Below, piece by piece: positions 18,449 through 27,318 of a DNA stretch of 64,000 bases. This stretch comes from Algoriphagus formosus (GTDB lineage Bacteria; Bacteroidota; Bacteroidia; Cytophagales; Cyclobacteriaceae), in NCBI RefSeq assembly GCF_002807035.1, contig NZ_NIUC01000002.1:615477-679476 (forward strand), in the 5' to 3' direction. Position 1 is the first letter of the stretch. Each line of letters starts with the position of its first letter. The translations under genes and the position numbers were made by a program. A model generated the notes under the pieces. That model worked only from the letters and a program-made list of their open reading frames with translations. It was not told the DNA's origin and searched no databases.

Positions 18449-20299
18449 CTATTTCCCAAAGAAGGAGTGGATGCTGCTTAAATCCAATTTTACAAAGGTT
18501 TTGTTCCCGGAAAGCCCATAATTCGCATTTTGACAGGCAAATAGCTGCCCAACGAGGGTCTCCATCTCTTGATCATTGAGCTTTTGACCTCTCTTCAAAG
18601 AAGACTTTCTGGCTAAAGAACGGGCCAAATTTTCCCGCGTATCCAATGACAATTCGTTTTTGAAGTTTTTGAATTGCTCGATCAAGCCTTCAAAAAGCTC
18701 TTTTTCATTTCTGACCTGAATATCTGCAGGAACTCCCTGCACCACTACGGCCTGATTCCCAAAAACAGAAATCATGAAACCCAGGCTATGCAACTCAGGA
18801 AGTAAGCCTGACACCAATTCGAAGTCACTCGGGCTCAGCTCGATCACGGGAGGAAATAAGCTTTGCTGCGAAGGTCCTTGGGCCAATTTGAGTTGCTTCA
18901 GGTAACGCTCGTACAAAATCCGCTCATGCGCTGCCTGCTGATCCACGATCAAAAGACCCGTTGACATCTGGGCTACGATGTAATTTAGCTCGACTTGAAA
19001 GGTCGTCCCAGTATTCTCAAGCATCTCTTTTGAATTGAGAATGCTCGGTTCGCTCTCAGGATTGGCCCGGGATGAGAAAGTCAATACTTCCGTATCATCC
19101 TCATTGGATTTTTGTGAGGCGACTGCTGGCCCTCCCTTAAAATCCCCCTCAAATAATTTTTCCCAACCTGAAGCACTGGACTTTTTAAATTCCGGTGTAT
19201 TGAAGGTCTTATAGCTGTACTCTTGATCTACTTTGATTTTATTTTCCGGATCCTGATCCCACTTATCATTGAAGTTGACATCCAATGAAAAGTCCAAGGA
19301 CGGCACGACGTGATGGGCTCCCAAAGCTTGTCTCACCGCTGCCCGAACCACGGCATAGACCGTGCGCTCATCGTCAAACTTGATCTCAGTCTTGGTCGGG
19401 TGGACATTGATATCGATATGCGAGGGATCTATCTCCAGGAAAAGCACGTAAAATGGATGCTGATCTGTCTGAATCATCCCTTCAAAGGCGGTGCTTACCG
19501 CATGATGCAGGTAGGAGCTTTTGATATAGCGATTATTGACGAAAAAGAACTGCTCACCACGGGTTTTCTTTGCGGATTCAGGTTTTCCGATATATCCTTT
19601 GACGTTCACATGAGGAGTCAGTTCCTCGCAAGGCACTAATTGGCTTTGATAATTTTTCCCAAAAAGACCAACCACCCGTTGACTGAGTTTGCCGGCATGC
19701 AAGCGAAACAATTCCATATCATTTTGCATCAGCGTAAACGCGATTTCTGGATAGGACAATGCCACTCGCTGAAATTCCTCCACGATATGTCGCATCTCGA
19801 CAGGATTGGATTTTAGGAAATTTCTTCGGGCGGGGACATTGAAAAAGAGATTTTTCATTGCCACGGAAGTGCCCGGTGTGGTAGCTATCGGCTCTTGTTT
19901 TTTGACTTCTGAGCCCTCTATTTGGATTAAAGTCCCTAGTTCCTCGCTTTCCTGCCGCGTTTTGAGTTCTACCTGTGCTACGGCGGCTATGGAGGCCAAA
20001 GCTTCTCCTCTAAATCCGAATGTACGAATAGAAAACAGGTCCTGACTATTGCGAATCTTGGAGGTGGCATGTCGCTCAAAGGACATTCTGGCATCGGTAG
20101 GACTCATCCCCCGTCCGTCATCCACGACCTGAATCAATTGCTTTCCTGCTTCTTTGACAATCACCTGAATTTTGGAAGCGCCGGCATCGATCGCATTTTC
20201 CAATAGCTCCTTTAGGGCAGACGCTGGCCGCTGCACCACTTCACCGGCAGCAATTTGGTTGGCGATGGCATCAGGCAAAAGCTGAATCAAATCACTCAT
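18449..20299 (-). CDS. mutL: DNA mismatch repair protein MutL
   Basis: 616 residues. N-terminal GHKL ATPase motifs ELLENAIDAGA, DDGRGM and FGFRGEALASI. The C-terminal dimerisation domain has DQQAAHERILYE, a version of the endonuclease metal motif DQHAx2Ex4E with His changed to Gln, so nicking activity should be intact or modestly altered. The enzyme couples MutS mismatch recognition to strand excision. Overlaps the upstream small membrane protein gene by 4 bases and is followed by two rhomboid genes, an operon order I recall from other Cytophagales. Confidence 0.96.
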   Translation of the reverse strand: MSDLIQLLPDAIANQIAAGEVVQRPASALKELLENAIDAGASKIQVIVKEAGKQLIQVVDDGRGMSPTDARMSFERHATSKIRNSQDLFSIRTFGFRGEALASIAAVAQVELKTRQESEELGTLIQIEGSEVKKQEPIATTPGTSVAMKNLFFNVPARRNFLKSNPVEMRHIVEEFQRVALSYPEIAFTLMQNDMELFRLHAGKLSQRVVGLFGKNYQSQLVPCEELTPHVNVKGYIGKPESAKKTRGEQFFFVNNRYIKSSYLHHAVSTAFEGMIQTDQHPFYVLFLEIDPSHIDINVHPTKTEIKFDDERTVYAVVRAAVRQALGAHHVVPSLDFSLDVNFNDKWDQDPENKIKVDQEYSYKTFNTPEFKKSSASGWEKLFEGDFKGGPAVASQKSNEDDTEVLTFSSRANPESEPSILNSKEMLENTGTTFQVELNYIVAQMSTGLLIVDQQAAHERILYERYLKQLKLAQGPSQQSLFPPVIELSPSDFELVSGLLPELHSLGFMISVFGNQAVVVQGVPADIQVRNEKELFEGLIEQFKNFKNELSLDTRENLARSLARKSSLKRGQKLNDQEMETLVGQLFACQNANYGLSGNKTFVKLDLSSIHSFFGK

Positions 20300-20700
20300 C
20301 GTTTGGATTTGTTTTTCAGCTTAGAGAAGAAATATCCAACTGCAATGATCAAAACGATGTAAAGCAAGTACTCAAAAATTACAGGACCGAAGTAAATATA
20401 TCCTGCCAAGCCTCCGACAAGAATTAAAAAAATCAAGGTTCGAAGCATGGCCGTAGATGCAAGTACAGAAGTCGCTCTGGGGCGAATGCCTTGATGATGC
20501 GCAAAAGCTCCTCTGATTCCTGTCTCATAATGCCTTAAGCGGTCGGCCTCGTCCAAATCCCCCAGCTTTCCTTCAGCCTCTAATTCTTTTTTGATACGGG
20601 AGGTTCGCTGCTCCAATTCCTCCTTGACTGGATCATAGTATCTAGGCTTAATATCAAATCGGTTCGGACTGGCTGTACGAAAGATGGAAGGAAACTTCAT
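20296..20700 (-). CDS. Small membrane protein upstream of mutL, unknown function
   Basis: 134 residues. The N-terminal half is charged and helical (VKEELEQRTSRIKKELEAEG), and the C-terminal half has two hydrophobic helices (LRTLIFLILVGGLAGYIYFG, then FEYLLYIVLIIAVGYFF) ending in a basic tail. Homologues next to mutL in Bacteroidota are sometimes labelled 'riboflavin synthase subunit beta', a label with no support in this sequence. It overlaps the mutL start by 4 bases, so expression is coupled. Confidence 0.7.
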   Translation of the reverse strand: MKFPSIFRTASPNRFDIKPRYYDPVKEELEQRTSRIKKELEAEGKLGDLDEADRLRHYETGIRGAFAHHQGIRPRATSVLASTAMLRTLIFLILVGGLAGYIYFGPVIFEYLLYIVLIIAVGYFFSKLKNKSKR

Positions 20701-20831
20701 GCGTTAAGTTTTTGACTCAGGGAGCAGGTTTGAAAGGCAGATCAGATTACGAACCTGCCAACTATCAAATTTATATTATTTAAACCCAAATCCATGCTCA
20801 AATGTTGACTGGACTTTAGTATCTTCAATTT

Positions 20832-20855
20832 AATTAAGTCCAATTGGATTTAATT
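20832..20855. promoter_or_regulatory. 24-bp palindrome upstream of the GH3-beta-lactamase gene
   Basis: Arms AATTAAGTCCAA (20832-20843) and TTGGATTTAATT (20844-20855) pair at 11 of 12 positions with no spacer. It lies about 100 bases before the ATG at 20956 in the only non-coding stretch that controls the divergent GH3 and mutL operons. Its shape suits a dimeric repressor such as a LacI-type or MarR-type protein. Confidence 0.5.
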
Positions 20856-20955
20856 TAGCCCTGTTTGAAGCAATTTTCAGAATTCTTCGTTTTTAAAACT
20901 ACAGGGTGATGACACAAATTTATCTCAAAAATTAAGGATAAAAAATCAAGCTCGA

Positions 20956-23916
20956 ATGCATAAACTGCTGTCGAAAATAGTTCTAATCTGTTTATTCACA
21001 TTTTTTTGGACCAGCCAGTCGAACAGCTGGAGTTCAGGCAATTCGCCGGACCCTGTTGCGATAGAAAATATGGAAATGGCCAATTGGGTAGATTCCGTGT
21101 TCAATGCATTGAGCCCGGATCAGCGACTCGGTCAGCTGTTTATGGTAGCAGCCTATTCCAATCAAGGTCAAGATCATGTCAATCAGATTGCCAACTTGGT
21201 CGAGCAGGAAAACCTAGGAGGTTTGATCTTTTTCCAAGGTGGCCCAAAAAGACAGGCACGCTTGACAAATTATTACCAAGCTAAGGCAAAAACACCACTT
21301 TTGATCGCTATGGACGCTGAGTGGGGAATTGGAATGCGACTCGACTCCATTCCTGATTTTCCCAAAGCCATGACCTTGGGGGCAATCCCCGATACCCAAT
21401 TGATCTATGAAATGGGTGAGGAAATCGCCAGACAGTTTAAGGAACTAGGCATGCACATCAATTTTGCCCCGGTTGTGGATGTCAACTCCAATCCGGATAA
21501 TCCCGTGATCGGTTATCGCTCATTTGGTGAAAACCCACAAGCTGTGGCCCGCCAATCCGTCGCCTACATGAAAGGAATGCAGGACCATGGCATCATTGCC
21601 AATGCCAAGCACTTCCCTGGACATGGCGATACCGAAGCTGACAGCCACTATGCACTGCCGCTGATCCGCCATCCCGAAACCCGAATCTGGGAAGTAGACC
21701 TCTACCCCTATCAGGAGCTCATTAAAGAAGGCCTCAAATCTGTCATGGTAGCCCACCTCAATATCCCCAGCTTGGGAGAAAGTGGAAATCGGCCTACCAG
21801 TTTGAGTAAAAAAGTTGTGACTGAACTCTTGCAAGAACGAATGAAATTCAAAGGGCTGATCTTCACCGATGCCCTGAATATGCAGGGAGTGACCAAATCC
21901 TACAGCCCGGGAGAAGTCGATGTAGAAGCCTTAATCGCCGGAAATGACGTATTGCTTTATTCGCAAAATGTCCCCAAAGCCAAGGAGCTGATCAAGAAAG
22001 CGGTGGCCGAAGGAAAAATCGAACAGTCAGAAATTGATCGCAGAATCAAAAAAATCCTCAAGTCAAAATATGAGGTGGGATTAAACGAATATCGGCCAAT
22101 TGATACTTATCGTTTAGTGGAGCGAATCGTCACTCCCAAAACACATGAGATCCTCGAAAAGCTCTACGCCAGCGCTATCACCGTGGCTTCCAATAAAGCT
22201 GATCTGATTCCTTTCAGGCAATTGGACACCAAGCGTTTTGCCAGCTTGACCATAGGGGGTGATGGAAAAGAATTCCAGAAGGGGCTTGACAAATACGCCA
22301 AATTTGAACACTTCCAGATCGGAAAAGCCAGTAGTGAATCCGAGCATTATAATCTGCTCAAAAAACTGGAGGATTTTGATGTCATTGTCGTAGGTGTAAT
22401 GGGAATATCCAACAGCCCCCGCCGGGCATTTGGAATAGCGCCGGGAGATGTAGCTTTGCTCAGAAAGCTTCAGCAGCGGCAAAAAACCGTGAATGTGCTG
22501 TTTGGAAATGCTTACTCCAGTAAGTTTTTCGAAGGGATCGACCACTTGGTGATGGCCTACGAAAATGTGGACTGGACCCAAAGCATCGTTCCCCAGATTC
22601 TCTTTGGTGGCAGACCTGCTCAAGGCATCCTACCTGTCAGTACCGGAGGACAGTTTACTTACGGCGTAGGAGGTTTCCTGAGTGGACTAAATAGGCTTTC
22701 CTATGGAACTCCCGAAAGCGTAGGACTAAACAGCAAAACCTTGGATAAGATCGACTCGGTCGTCGATCGAGCCATCAAAATCCAGGCTACTCCCGGAGCA
22801 AATGTATTGGTGGTAAAAGATGGAAAAGTAATTTTTGAGCGGTCTTACGGGCAATTGGAATACCGAAACAGTCCGAAGGTGAATTCCGAAACTGTTTATG
22901 ATCTGGCTTCTATTACCAAGGTCTTGGCCACTACACAGGCGGTTATGTTCTTGAACAGCCGCGGGGAACTGGATATGAATAAAACCTTGGGAGACTACCT
23001 TCCCGAACTTCGTGGCACCAACAAGGCAAATTTGGTACTCAAGGATGTCATGGCTCACGAGGCGGGCCTAAAAGCTTTTATCCCACACTATGCCAAGACC
23101 GTGGAAAGCGGACAATGGAAATCAGAGTTTTATCAGGAAAGCTCCAGTCCGGGATTCACCCGGCCAATTTCCAATCGCATGTATGCCAAAGAAAGCCTTC
23201 GGGACAGCATTTGGAAGTGGACGGTCGAGTCAGAATTGTTACCCAAGCGGGCTGGAAGAAATCGCTATGTCTATTCAGACCTGACCATGTACTTTATGCA
23301 GGCCGTCGTAGAGCGCATCGTCAATCAGCCCCTGGATGAGTTTCTGGAGCAAAACTTCTACGAACCCTTAGGGCTACACACACTTACGTTTAAGCCGCAT
23401 GAAAAAATGCCATTGGACAACATTGCCCCTACGGAAAACGATGTGGTTTTTCGGAAAAGGCAGGTACAAGGATATGTGCATGACCCGGGGGCTGCCATGT
23501 ATGGTGGCGTGGCTGGACATGCAGGGCTTTTTGGCAAAGCCAATGACCTAGCCGTGATGATGCAGCTCATGCTGAATAAAGGCTACTACGGGGATGTAAG
23601 CTTGATGAAACCCGGTACTGTCAGCGCATTTACTGCCCGTCAATCCACGCAGAGCCGTCGCGGCTGGGGCTGGGACAAACCTGAACCCGAGGAGGGAGAA
23701 GGTGGCTCAGCCGGAAAACTCGCTCCCAAATCTACTTTTGGACATACGGGATTCACCGGTACTTGTGCCTGGGCAGATCCCGATAATCAGCTGATTTACA
23801 TTTTCCTATCCAACCGGGTCTATCCCGATGCCGAAAACAAAAAATTGCTCAGAGAAGGAATCCGAACGGATATCCATGATATCATCTATCAGGCAATGGC
23901 TAAGGGGAAAGGATAA
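20956..23916 (+). CDS. GH3 beta-N-acetylhexosaminidase (NagZ-like) fused to a serine beta-lactamase-fold domain
   Basis: 986 residues with a signal peptide (hydrophobic about 5-22). The N-terminal GH3 part carries the NagZ-type catalytic loop KHFPGHGDTEADSH (about 217-230) and nucleophile motif FTDALNM (Asp about 303). A GH3 C-terminal-like domain fills about 405-570. The last 390 residues are a class C beta-lactamase/PBP fold: SITK (Ser about 652), YSD (about 772) and HTGFTGT (about 930, in place of KTG). Both halves look catalytically complete. NagZ and AmpC-like activities both act on cell-wall muropeptides, so a role in periplasmic peptidoglycan turnover is likely. Confidence 0.9.
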   Translation: MHKLLSKIVLICLFTFFWTSQSNSWSSGNSPDPVAIENMEMANWVDSVFNALSPDQRLGQLFMVAAYSNQGQDHVNQIANLVEQENLGGLIFFQGGPKRQARLTNYYQAKAKTPLLIAMDAEWGIGMRLDSIPDFPKAMTLGAIPDTQLIYEMGEEIARQFKELGMHINFAPVVDVNSNPDNPVIGYRSFGENPQAVARQSVAYMKGMQDHGIIANAKHFPGHGDTEADSHYALPLIRHPETRIWEVDLYPYQELIKEGLKSVMVAHLNIPSLGESGNRPTSLSKKVVTELLQERMKFKGLIFTDALNMQGVTKSYSPGEVDVEALIAGNDVLLYSQNVPKAKELIKKAVAEGKIEQSEIDRRIKKILKSKYEVGLNEYRPIDTYRLVERIVTPKTHEILEKLYASAITVASNKADLIPFRQLDTKRFASLTIGGDGKEFQKGLDKYAKFEHFQIGKASSESEHYNLLKKLEDFDVIVVGVMGISNSPRRAFGIAPGDVALLRKLQQRQKTVNVLFGNAYSSKFFEGIDHLVMAYENVDWTQSIVPQILFGGRPAQGILPVSTGGQFTYGVGGFLSGLNRLSYGTPESVGLNSKTLDKIDSVVDRAIKIQATPGANVLVVKDGKVIFERSYGQLEYRNSPKVNSETVYDLASITKVLATTQAVMFLNSRGELDMNKTLGDYLPELRGTNKANLVLKDVMAHEAGLKAFIPHYAKTVESGQWKSEFYQESSSPGFTRPISNRMYAKESLRDSIWKWTVESELLPKRAGRNRYVYSDLTMYFMQAVVERIVNQPLDEFLEQNFYEPLGLHTLTFKPHEKMPLDNIAPTENDVVFRKRQVQGYVHDPGAAMYGGVAGHAGLFGKANDLAVMMQLMLNKGYYGDVSLMKPGTVSAFTARQSTQSRRGWGWDKPEPEEGEGGSAGKLAPKSTFGHTGFTGTCAWADPDNQLIYIFLSNRVYPDAENKKLLREGIRTDIHDIIYQAMAKGKG

Positions 23917-23981
23917 GTGCAAAGATTTTATTCTTTGTCCATTATCATTATCCCTTTATCAGAACTTTCGATTAATTAGAA

Positions 23982-24068
23982 TTAACCTTTGGGGTTTTGG
24001 AAACCCCGAAGGTTTCTAACCATATTCCCCTGTCCTGCTTTTAGAGATCCCCGACAGCTGACATTTTG
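23982..24068. repeat. 87-bp direct repeat, copy 1, with strong internal hairpin
   Basis: Identical to 25739-25825 at 82 of 87 positions with no gaps. The hairpin arms at 23984-23997 and 24001-24014 (AACCTTTGGGGTTT paired with AAACCCCGAAGGTT, one mismatch, 3-base loop) could terminate both the GH3 gene and the convergent DUF4221 gene. The stop codon and last 17 codons of the DUF4221 gene lie inside this repeat. Confidence 0.85.
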
Positions 24069-25269
24069 GAACAAAGACTCTTCCTGCTTTCGGAAAAGCA
24101 GGAAAACAGAATAACAAGTACAGTTCTTTGATTCGGATTAAATCTCCCTTGATAAAATTCTCATCGTCTTGGTTTTTACTATTATAGCTAATCCAAAGCC
24201 CTTCCGATGTAACAAAAGAAAACCCAACATTGTAGGTATTCTCCTTTGGTAAGTAAAAATCTGAAATCAGATTAAGATTAGAATCTAAAACGGAAACTAA
24301 TATTCTATTGTAATTGACATAGTGAAAATCAGCTTCGTTGAAATTTGGCCGAGGAGGACTACTCAATCGATAATAAACGTCCCTGTAATGGTCATAGTAA
24401 ATTTTATAATAAAAAGGATTTTCAGCCATGAATAACTGTTTTTCAGAAGTATTCATAGGACCGAAGGGAATATCATCTGCTTTGACCTTCTCCCAAGGTG
24501 GATTTGCCACTACAGAACTGACACTGGAACTAAGAAAATCATATCGAAAAATCCTTGGGCTGCCCGAAAAAATATATGCGAAGCCATTTCCATCGAGCGT
24601 AGCTGAAGTCAAAAAAAGTTTACTTAAGTCAAGCTTTTTGCCTAGATAATCCTCAGGATAGTATATGGGGATAGATTTGGATTTCCCTGTCTTTAGTGAA
24701 TAAGAAGCAAATATCCTTTTCTTCTTAGGTTGATTAAAACTCGTAAAATAAAGGAATATTTCATGCTCTTCGGAATTGTATAAAAGTTGTGAAGCAAATC
24801 GAAGAGAAGGACTATTATCATACACCTTTTCTCTTTCAACAGTCTCAAAGCTACTCTCAAAATCACTATACCTTCTCTTCAATTCTCCTCTACTAGTGAT
24901 CAAAACAATGGCTTGATTATTCTCTGCCAAAAAAATAGAATCTTCATTGTGATAATAAAAGCTAGAGATCTCATTCACAGCATTTGGGCCGTTAAATTCA
25001 AACTGAATAGAGGAAACTACCGAATCCACACGCGTATCGATGATATTAAGTGCATGATCATAAACGTTAAATACGAGCAAAGAATCGTTTCTCACTTGAT
25101 TAAAAAAATAAAATTGGCCTAGTGAGTTACCGGTATGGAAATTCTTCGAAACCACCTCCGGTGATAAAGAAATCGGAACAGTTTTCTCCTTTGAACAGGA
25201 AAAAAGCCCAAAAATTAGCAAAGAAAAGAGACGAATTTTTAACCTCAGGACAACTTCTAATTTTTCCAT
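24016..25269 (-). CDS. DUF4221-type beta-propeller lipoprotein
   Basis: 417 residues with a lipoprotein signal (FGLFSCS, Cys about 25). Strand-rich body with FNGPNAV and repeated short blades, as in DUF4221 / six-bladed propeller lipoproteins of Bacteroidota. The expected family end is near GDLIRIKEL; about 30 further residues are encoded by a hairpin (24081-24104) and by the 87-bp repeat, so the original stop seems to have been lost and replaced. It is the second gene after a small Cys-containing secreted peptide (start 25576), from which it is separated by a terminator-like hairpin. Role unknown; a surface or periplasmic sensor or binding protein is plausible. Confidence 0.72.
   Translation of the reverse strand: MEKLEVVLRLKIRLFSLLIFGLFSCSKEKTVPISLSPEVVSKNFHTGNSLGQFYFFNQVRNDSLLVFNVYDHALNIIDTRVDSVVSSIQFEFNGPNAVNEISSFYYHNEDSIFLAENNQAIVLITSRGELKRRYSDFESSFETVEREKVYDNSPSLRFASQLLYNSEEHEIFLYFTSFNQPKKKRIFASYSLKTGKSKSIPIYYPEDYLGKKLDLSKLFLTSATLDGNGFAYIFSGSPRIFRYDFLSSSVSSVVANPPWEKVKADDIPFGPMNTSEKQLFMAENPFYYKIYYDHYRDVYYRLSSPPRPNFNEADFHYVNYNRILVSVLDSNLNLISDFYLPKENTYNVGFSFVTSEGLWISYNSKNQDDENFIKGDLIRIKELYLLFCFPAFPKAGRVFVPKCQLSGISKSRTGEYG
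24081..24104. repeat. Perfect 10-bp inverted repeat inside the 3' end of the DUF4221 gene
   Basis: TTCCTGCTTT and AAAGCAGGAA with a 4-base loop, inside coding sequence. The CCTGCTT/AAGCAGG core recurs at the 3' end of the GT2 gene (52479-52498). Confidence 0.7.
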
Positions 25270-25282
25270 AAATTCAAAAATG

Positions 25283-25308
25283 CCATCTCAGCGGAATCGC
25301 TGAGATGG
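25283..25308 (-). terminator. Strong hairpin between peptide gene and DUF4221 gene
   Basis: Perfect 11-bp arms CCATCTCAGCG / CGCTGAGATGG with a GAAT loop, followed on the minus strand by CATTTTTG. It should act as a terminator or attenuator, so that the peptide is made in excess over the lipoprotein, which starts 14 bases downstream. Confidence 0.7.
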
Positions 25309-25327
25309 AATAATTTTAGATAATAAT

Positions 25328-25576
25328 TTAACAGGCTCCAATCGGTTTTTTCTTAGATTTTCCACATGAAAGAGAACTTTCAATTGATTCACAATATTTA
25401 CCCTGATCATAAGGGCAGTCAAAATAATACCACTTGATCTTTTCTCCCCCAATGTCATCTGGATCTGTTGCTTCCTCCTCCTCAGGTGGATTAGTAGTTT
25501 GAGCCGGGGCAGGAGCATACAAAAATCCCATCATTCCCAAGCTCAGCGCAATAAACGCAATTCTTGCTTTTTTCAT
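25328..25576 (-). CDS. Small secreted Cys-containing peptide (cassette 1)
   Basis: 82 residues from ATG at 25576 (MKKARIAF). The frame is open further upstream, but that extension lacks a signal-like start. Signal peptide with cleavage expected after APAPAQ (about residue 27). The mature peptide has an acidic, Pro/Glu-rich head (NPPEEEEATDPDD) and a C-terminal part with four cysteines (FDCPYDQGKYC, LSCGKSKKKPIGAC), consistent with two disulfides. In size and in its place before a beta-propeller lipoprotein it resembles the NVEALA-type exported peptides of Bacteroidales, but the NVEALA motif is absent. Function unknown. Confidence 0.7.
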   Translation of the reverse strand: MKKARIAFIALSLGMMGFLYAPAPAQTTNPPEEEEATDPDDIGGEKIKWYYFDCPYDQGKYCESIESSLSCGKSKKKPIGAC

Positions 25577-26107
25577 TTTAATAAAATTTAAAATTAAACG
25601 ATTTATTAAAAGGCTCTCAGCGCTGAAAGCTTGAACTAAAAGTAGCGCCCACCCCACGAGAAAAGCAAGTATTTACTAAATACTTTTTACTGCTTTATAC
25701 AAAACTAGTTAAAACTTAATAGGTTACACTGATTTGGGTTAACCTTTGGGGTTTTCAAAACCCCGAAGGTTTCTAACCATATTCTCCTGTCCTACTTTTA
25801 GAGATCCCCGACAGCTGAAATTTTGAATATTTGGCAGCTTCCGCTTAAAGCCATCAGAAGAAAATAGCTGATTGGGAGATTTTTAGCATGTATTTCCTTT
25901 TGACAGGAAGGCTATATGGAAATCCAAAAAATAAAGTCTTAGCCTGGCACATGTCTCAAACCTAGTTAAAACACTTGAAATCAAAGCAATAGGAAATAGG
26001 ATTAGTGAAGAGAATATCAGGATATATGATTAATTCCTTTTATTTTGAACAAAACTTGCATTTATGCGTGTTTTAGTCGCTGAATAGCTAATTGGCTCAA
26101 TAGAGAA
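25577..26107. other. 531-bp non-coding stretch between peptide cassette 1 and bshA
   Basis: Holds the upstream region of the minus-strand peptide gene, copy 2 of the 87-bp repeat (25739-25825) and the upstream region of bshA. The 26030-26107 part is AT-rich with no clear TAnnTTTG box. No supported coding frame. Confidence 0.6.
25739..25825. repeat. 87-bp direct repeat, copy 2
   Basis: Same orientation and length as 23982-24068, five substitutions, with the same AACCTTTGGGG hairpin. The two copies enclose the peptide and DUF4221 genes exactly, with about 160 bases between this copy and the peptide start. Confidence 0.85.
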
Positions 26108-27247
26108 ATGAAAATAGGAATTGTTTGTTATCCTACCTTCGGTGGTAGTGGGGTGGTCGCAACGGAACTTGGAAAAGGACTGGCGAAAGTCGGTCATGAA
26201 GTTCATTTTATCACCTATCGCCAACCGACGAGATTGGATTTTTTTAGTGAAAACCTTTTTTACCACGAAGTTGACATCAAGAGCTATCCGCTTTTTGAGC
26301 ACGCGCCATACGAATTGGCACTAGCGAGCAAGATGGTCTCCGTAGTGAAATATGAAAATCTGGATCTTCTCCACGTTCACTATGCCATCCCGCACGCCTC
26401 CTCGGCCTACATGGCCAAGATGATCCTCGCCGAACAAGGAATTCACATTCCGGTCGTGACCACACTCCATGGTACGGACATTACCCTAGTGGGGAAAGAC
26501 CCGAGTTATGAACCCGTGGTGACATTCAGCATCAATCACAGTGATGGCGTGACGGCAGTTTCGCAGGACTTGAAAGATGAAACGTATGCCTATTTCGGCG
26601 TCAAGCGTGACATCGAGGTGATTCCCAACTTCATCGATCTTGAGCGATTCAAAAAGCAGAAGAAAGAACATTTTAAACTGGCCATCTGTCCGGATGGTGA
26701 GAAGCTACTGGTACACACCTCCAACTTCCGAAAGGTAAAACGCGTAGAAGATGTCATTCGGGTTTTCTACGAACTTCGAAAAGAAATCCCTGCCAAACTG
26801 CTTCTCGTAGGAGATGGCCCCGAGCGGGACAAAATGGAGCGGCTTTGTCGGGAACTGGGCACCTGCAATGACATCCGCTTCCTGGGCAAGCTGGATGCTG
26901 TCGAGGAGGTTCTTTCGGTATCAGACTTGTTTATAATGCCTTCAGAAAAGGAAAGCTTTGGGCTTGCTGCCCTAGAAGCCATGGCCTGCGAGGTACCGAT
27001 TTTGACTTCCGACGCGGGAGGTATTCCCGAACTAAACATTGATGGAAAAACAGGGTTTGTATGTGCAGTGGGAGATATTCAAGGCATGAAGGAGAAGGCT
27101 AAAATCATCTTGGATGACCAAAACCTCCAAACTTTCAAAGACAATGCGCTGGCAAGAGCCAAGGAATTTGATATTTCAAATATCCTCCCTCGGTATGTAA
27201 AATACTATGAAGAAACCATCGAAAAGTCGATGGCAAAAACTCTCTAA
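26108..27247 (+). CDS. bshA: N-acetyl-alpha-D-glucosaminyl L-malate synthase
   Basis: 379 residues, GT4 glycosyltransferase. The opening KIGIVCYPTFGGSGVVATELG and following HVHYAIPHASSAYMAK and TTLHGTDITLVG are typical of BshA, the first enzyme of bacillithiol synthesis, which joins UDP-GlcNAc and L-malate. C-terminal nucleotide-sugar motif EKESFGLAALEAMAC (E-x7-E) is intact. No other bsh gene is adjacent. Bacillithiol is made by many Bacteroidota, so the context fits. Confidence 0.93.
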   Translation: MKIGIVCYPTFGGSGVVATELGKGLAKVGHEVHFITYRQPTRLDFFSENLFYHEVDIKSYPLFEHAPYELALASKMVSVVKYENLDLLHVHYAIPHASSAYMAKMILAEQGIHIPVVTTLHGTDITLVGKDPSYEPVVTFSINHSDGVTAVSQDLKDETYAYFGVKRDIEVIPNFIDLERFKKQKKEHFKLAICPDGEKLLVHTSNFRKVKRVEDVIRVFYELRKEIPAKLLLVGDGPERDKMERLCRELGTCNDIRFLGKLDAVEEVLSVSDLFIMPSEKESFGLAALEAMACEVPILTSDAGGIPELNIDGKTGFVCAVGDIQGMKEKAKIILDDQNLQTFKDNALARAKEFDISNILPRYVKYYEETIEKSMAKTL

Positions 27248-27304
27248 TTGAAGCAAATAGGAAAAATCTGACAAAAATCAATAAGGTTTAGAATCATAAT
27301 TAGT

Positions 27305-27312
27305 TAATTTTG
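27305..27312 (+). promoter_or_regulatory. -7 box TAATTTTG before the fatty-acid hydroxylase gene
   Basis: TAnnTTTG match 6 bases before the ATG at 27319, giving a very short or absent leader. The TTG at 27310 belongs to the box and is unlikely to be the start codon. Confidence 0.45.
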
Positions 27313-27318
27313 CAAGTG

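Noticed and set aside
22114..22623. 169-codon minus-strand frame
   Set aside because: Lies wholly inside the GH3 fusion gene, whose motifs are clear on the plus strand.
27310..27318. TTG start for the fatty-acid hydroxylase
   Set aside because: This TTG is part of the TAATTTTG promoter box; ATG codons follow closely.
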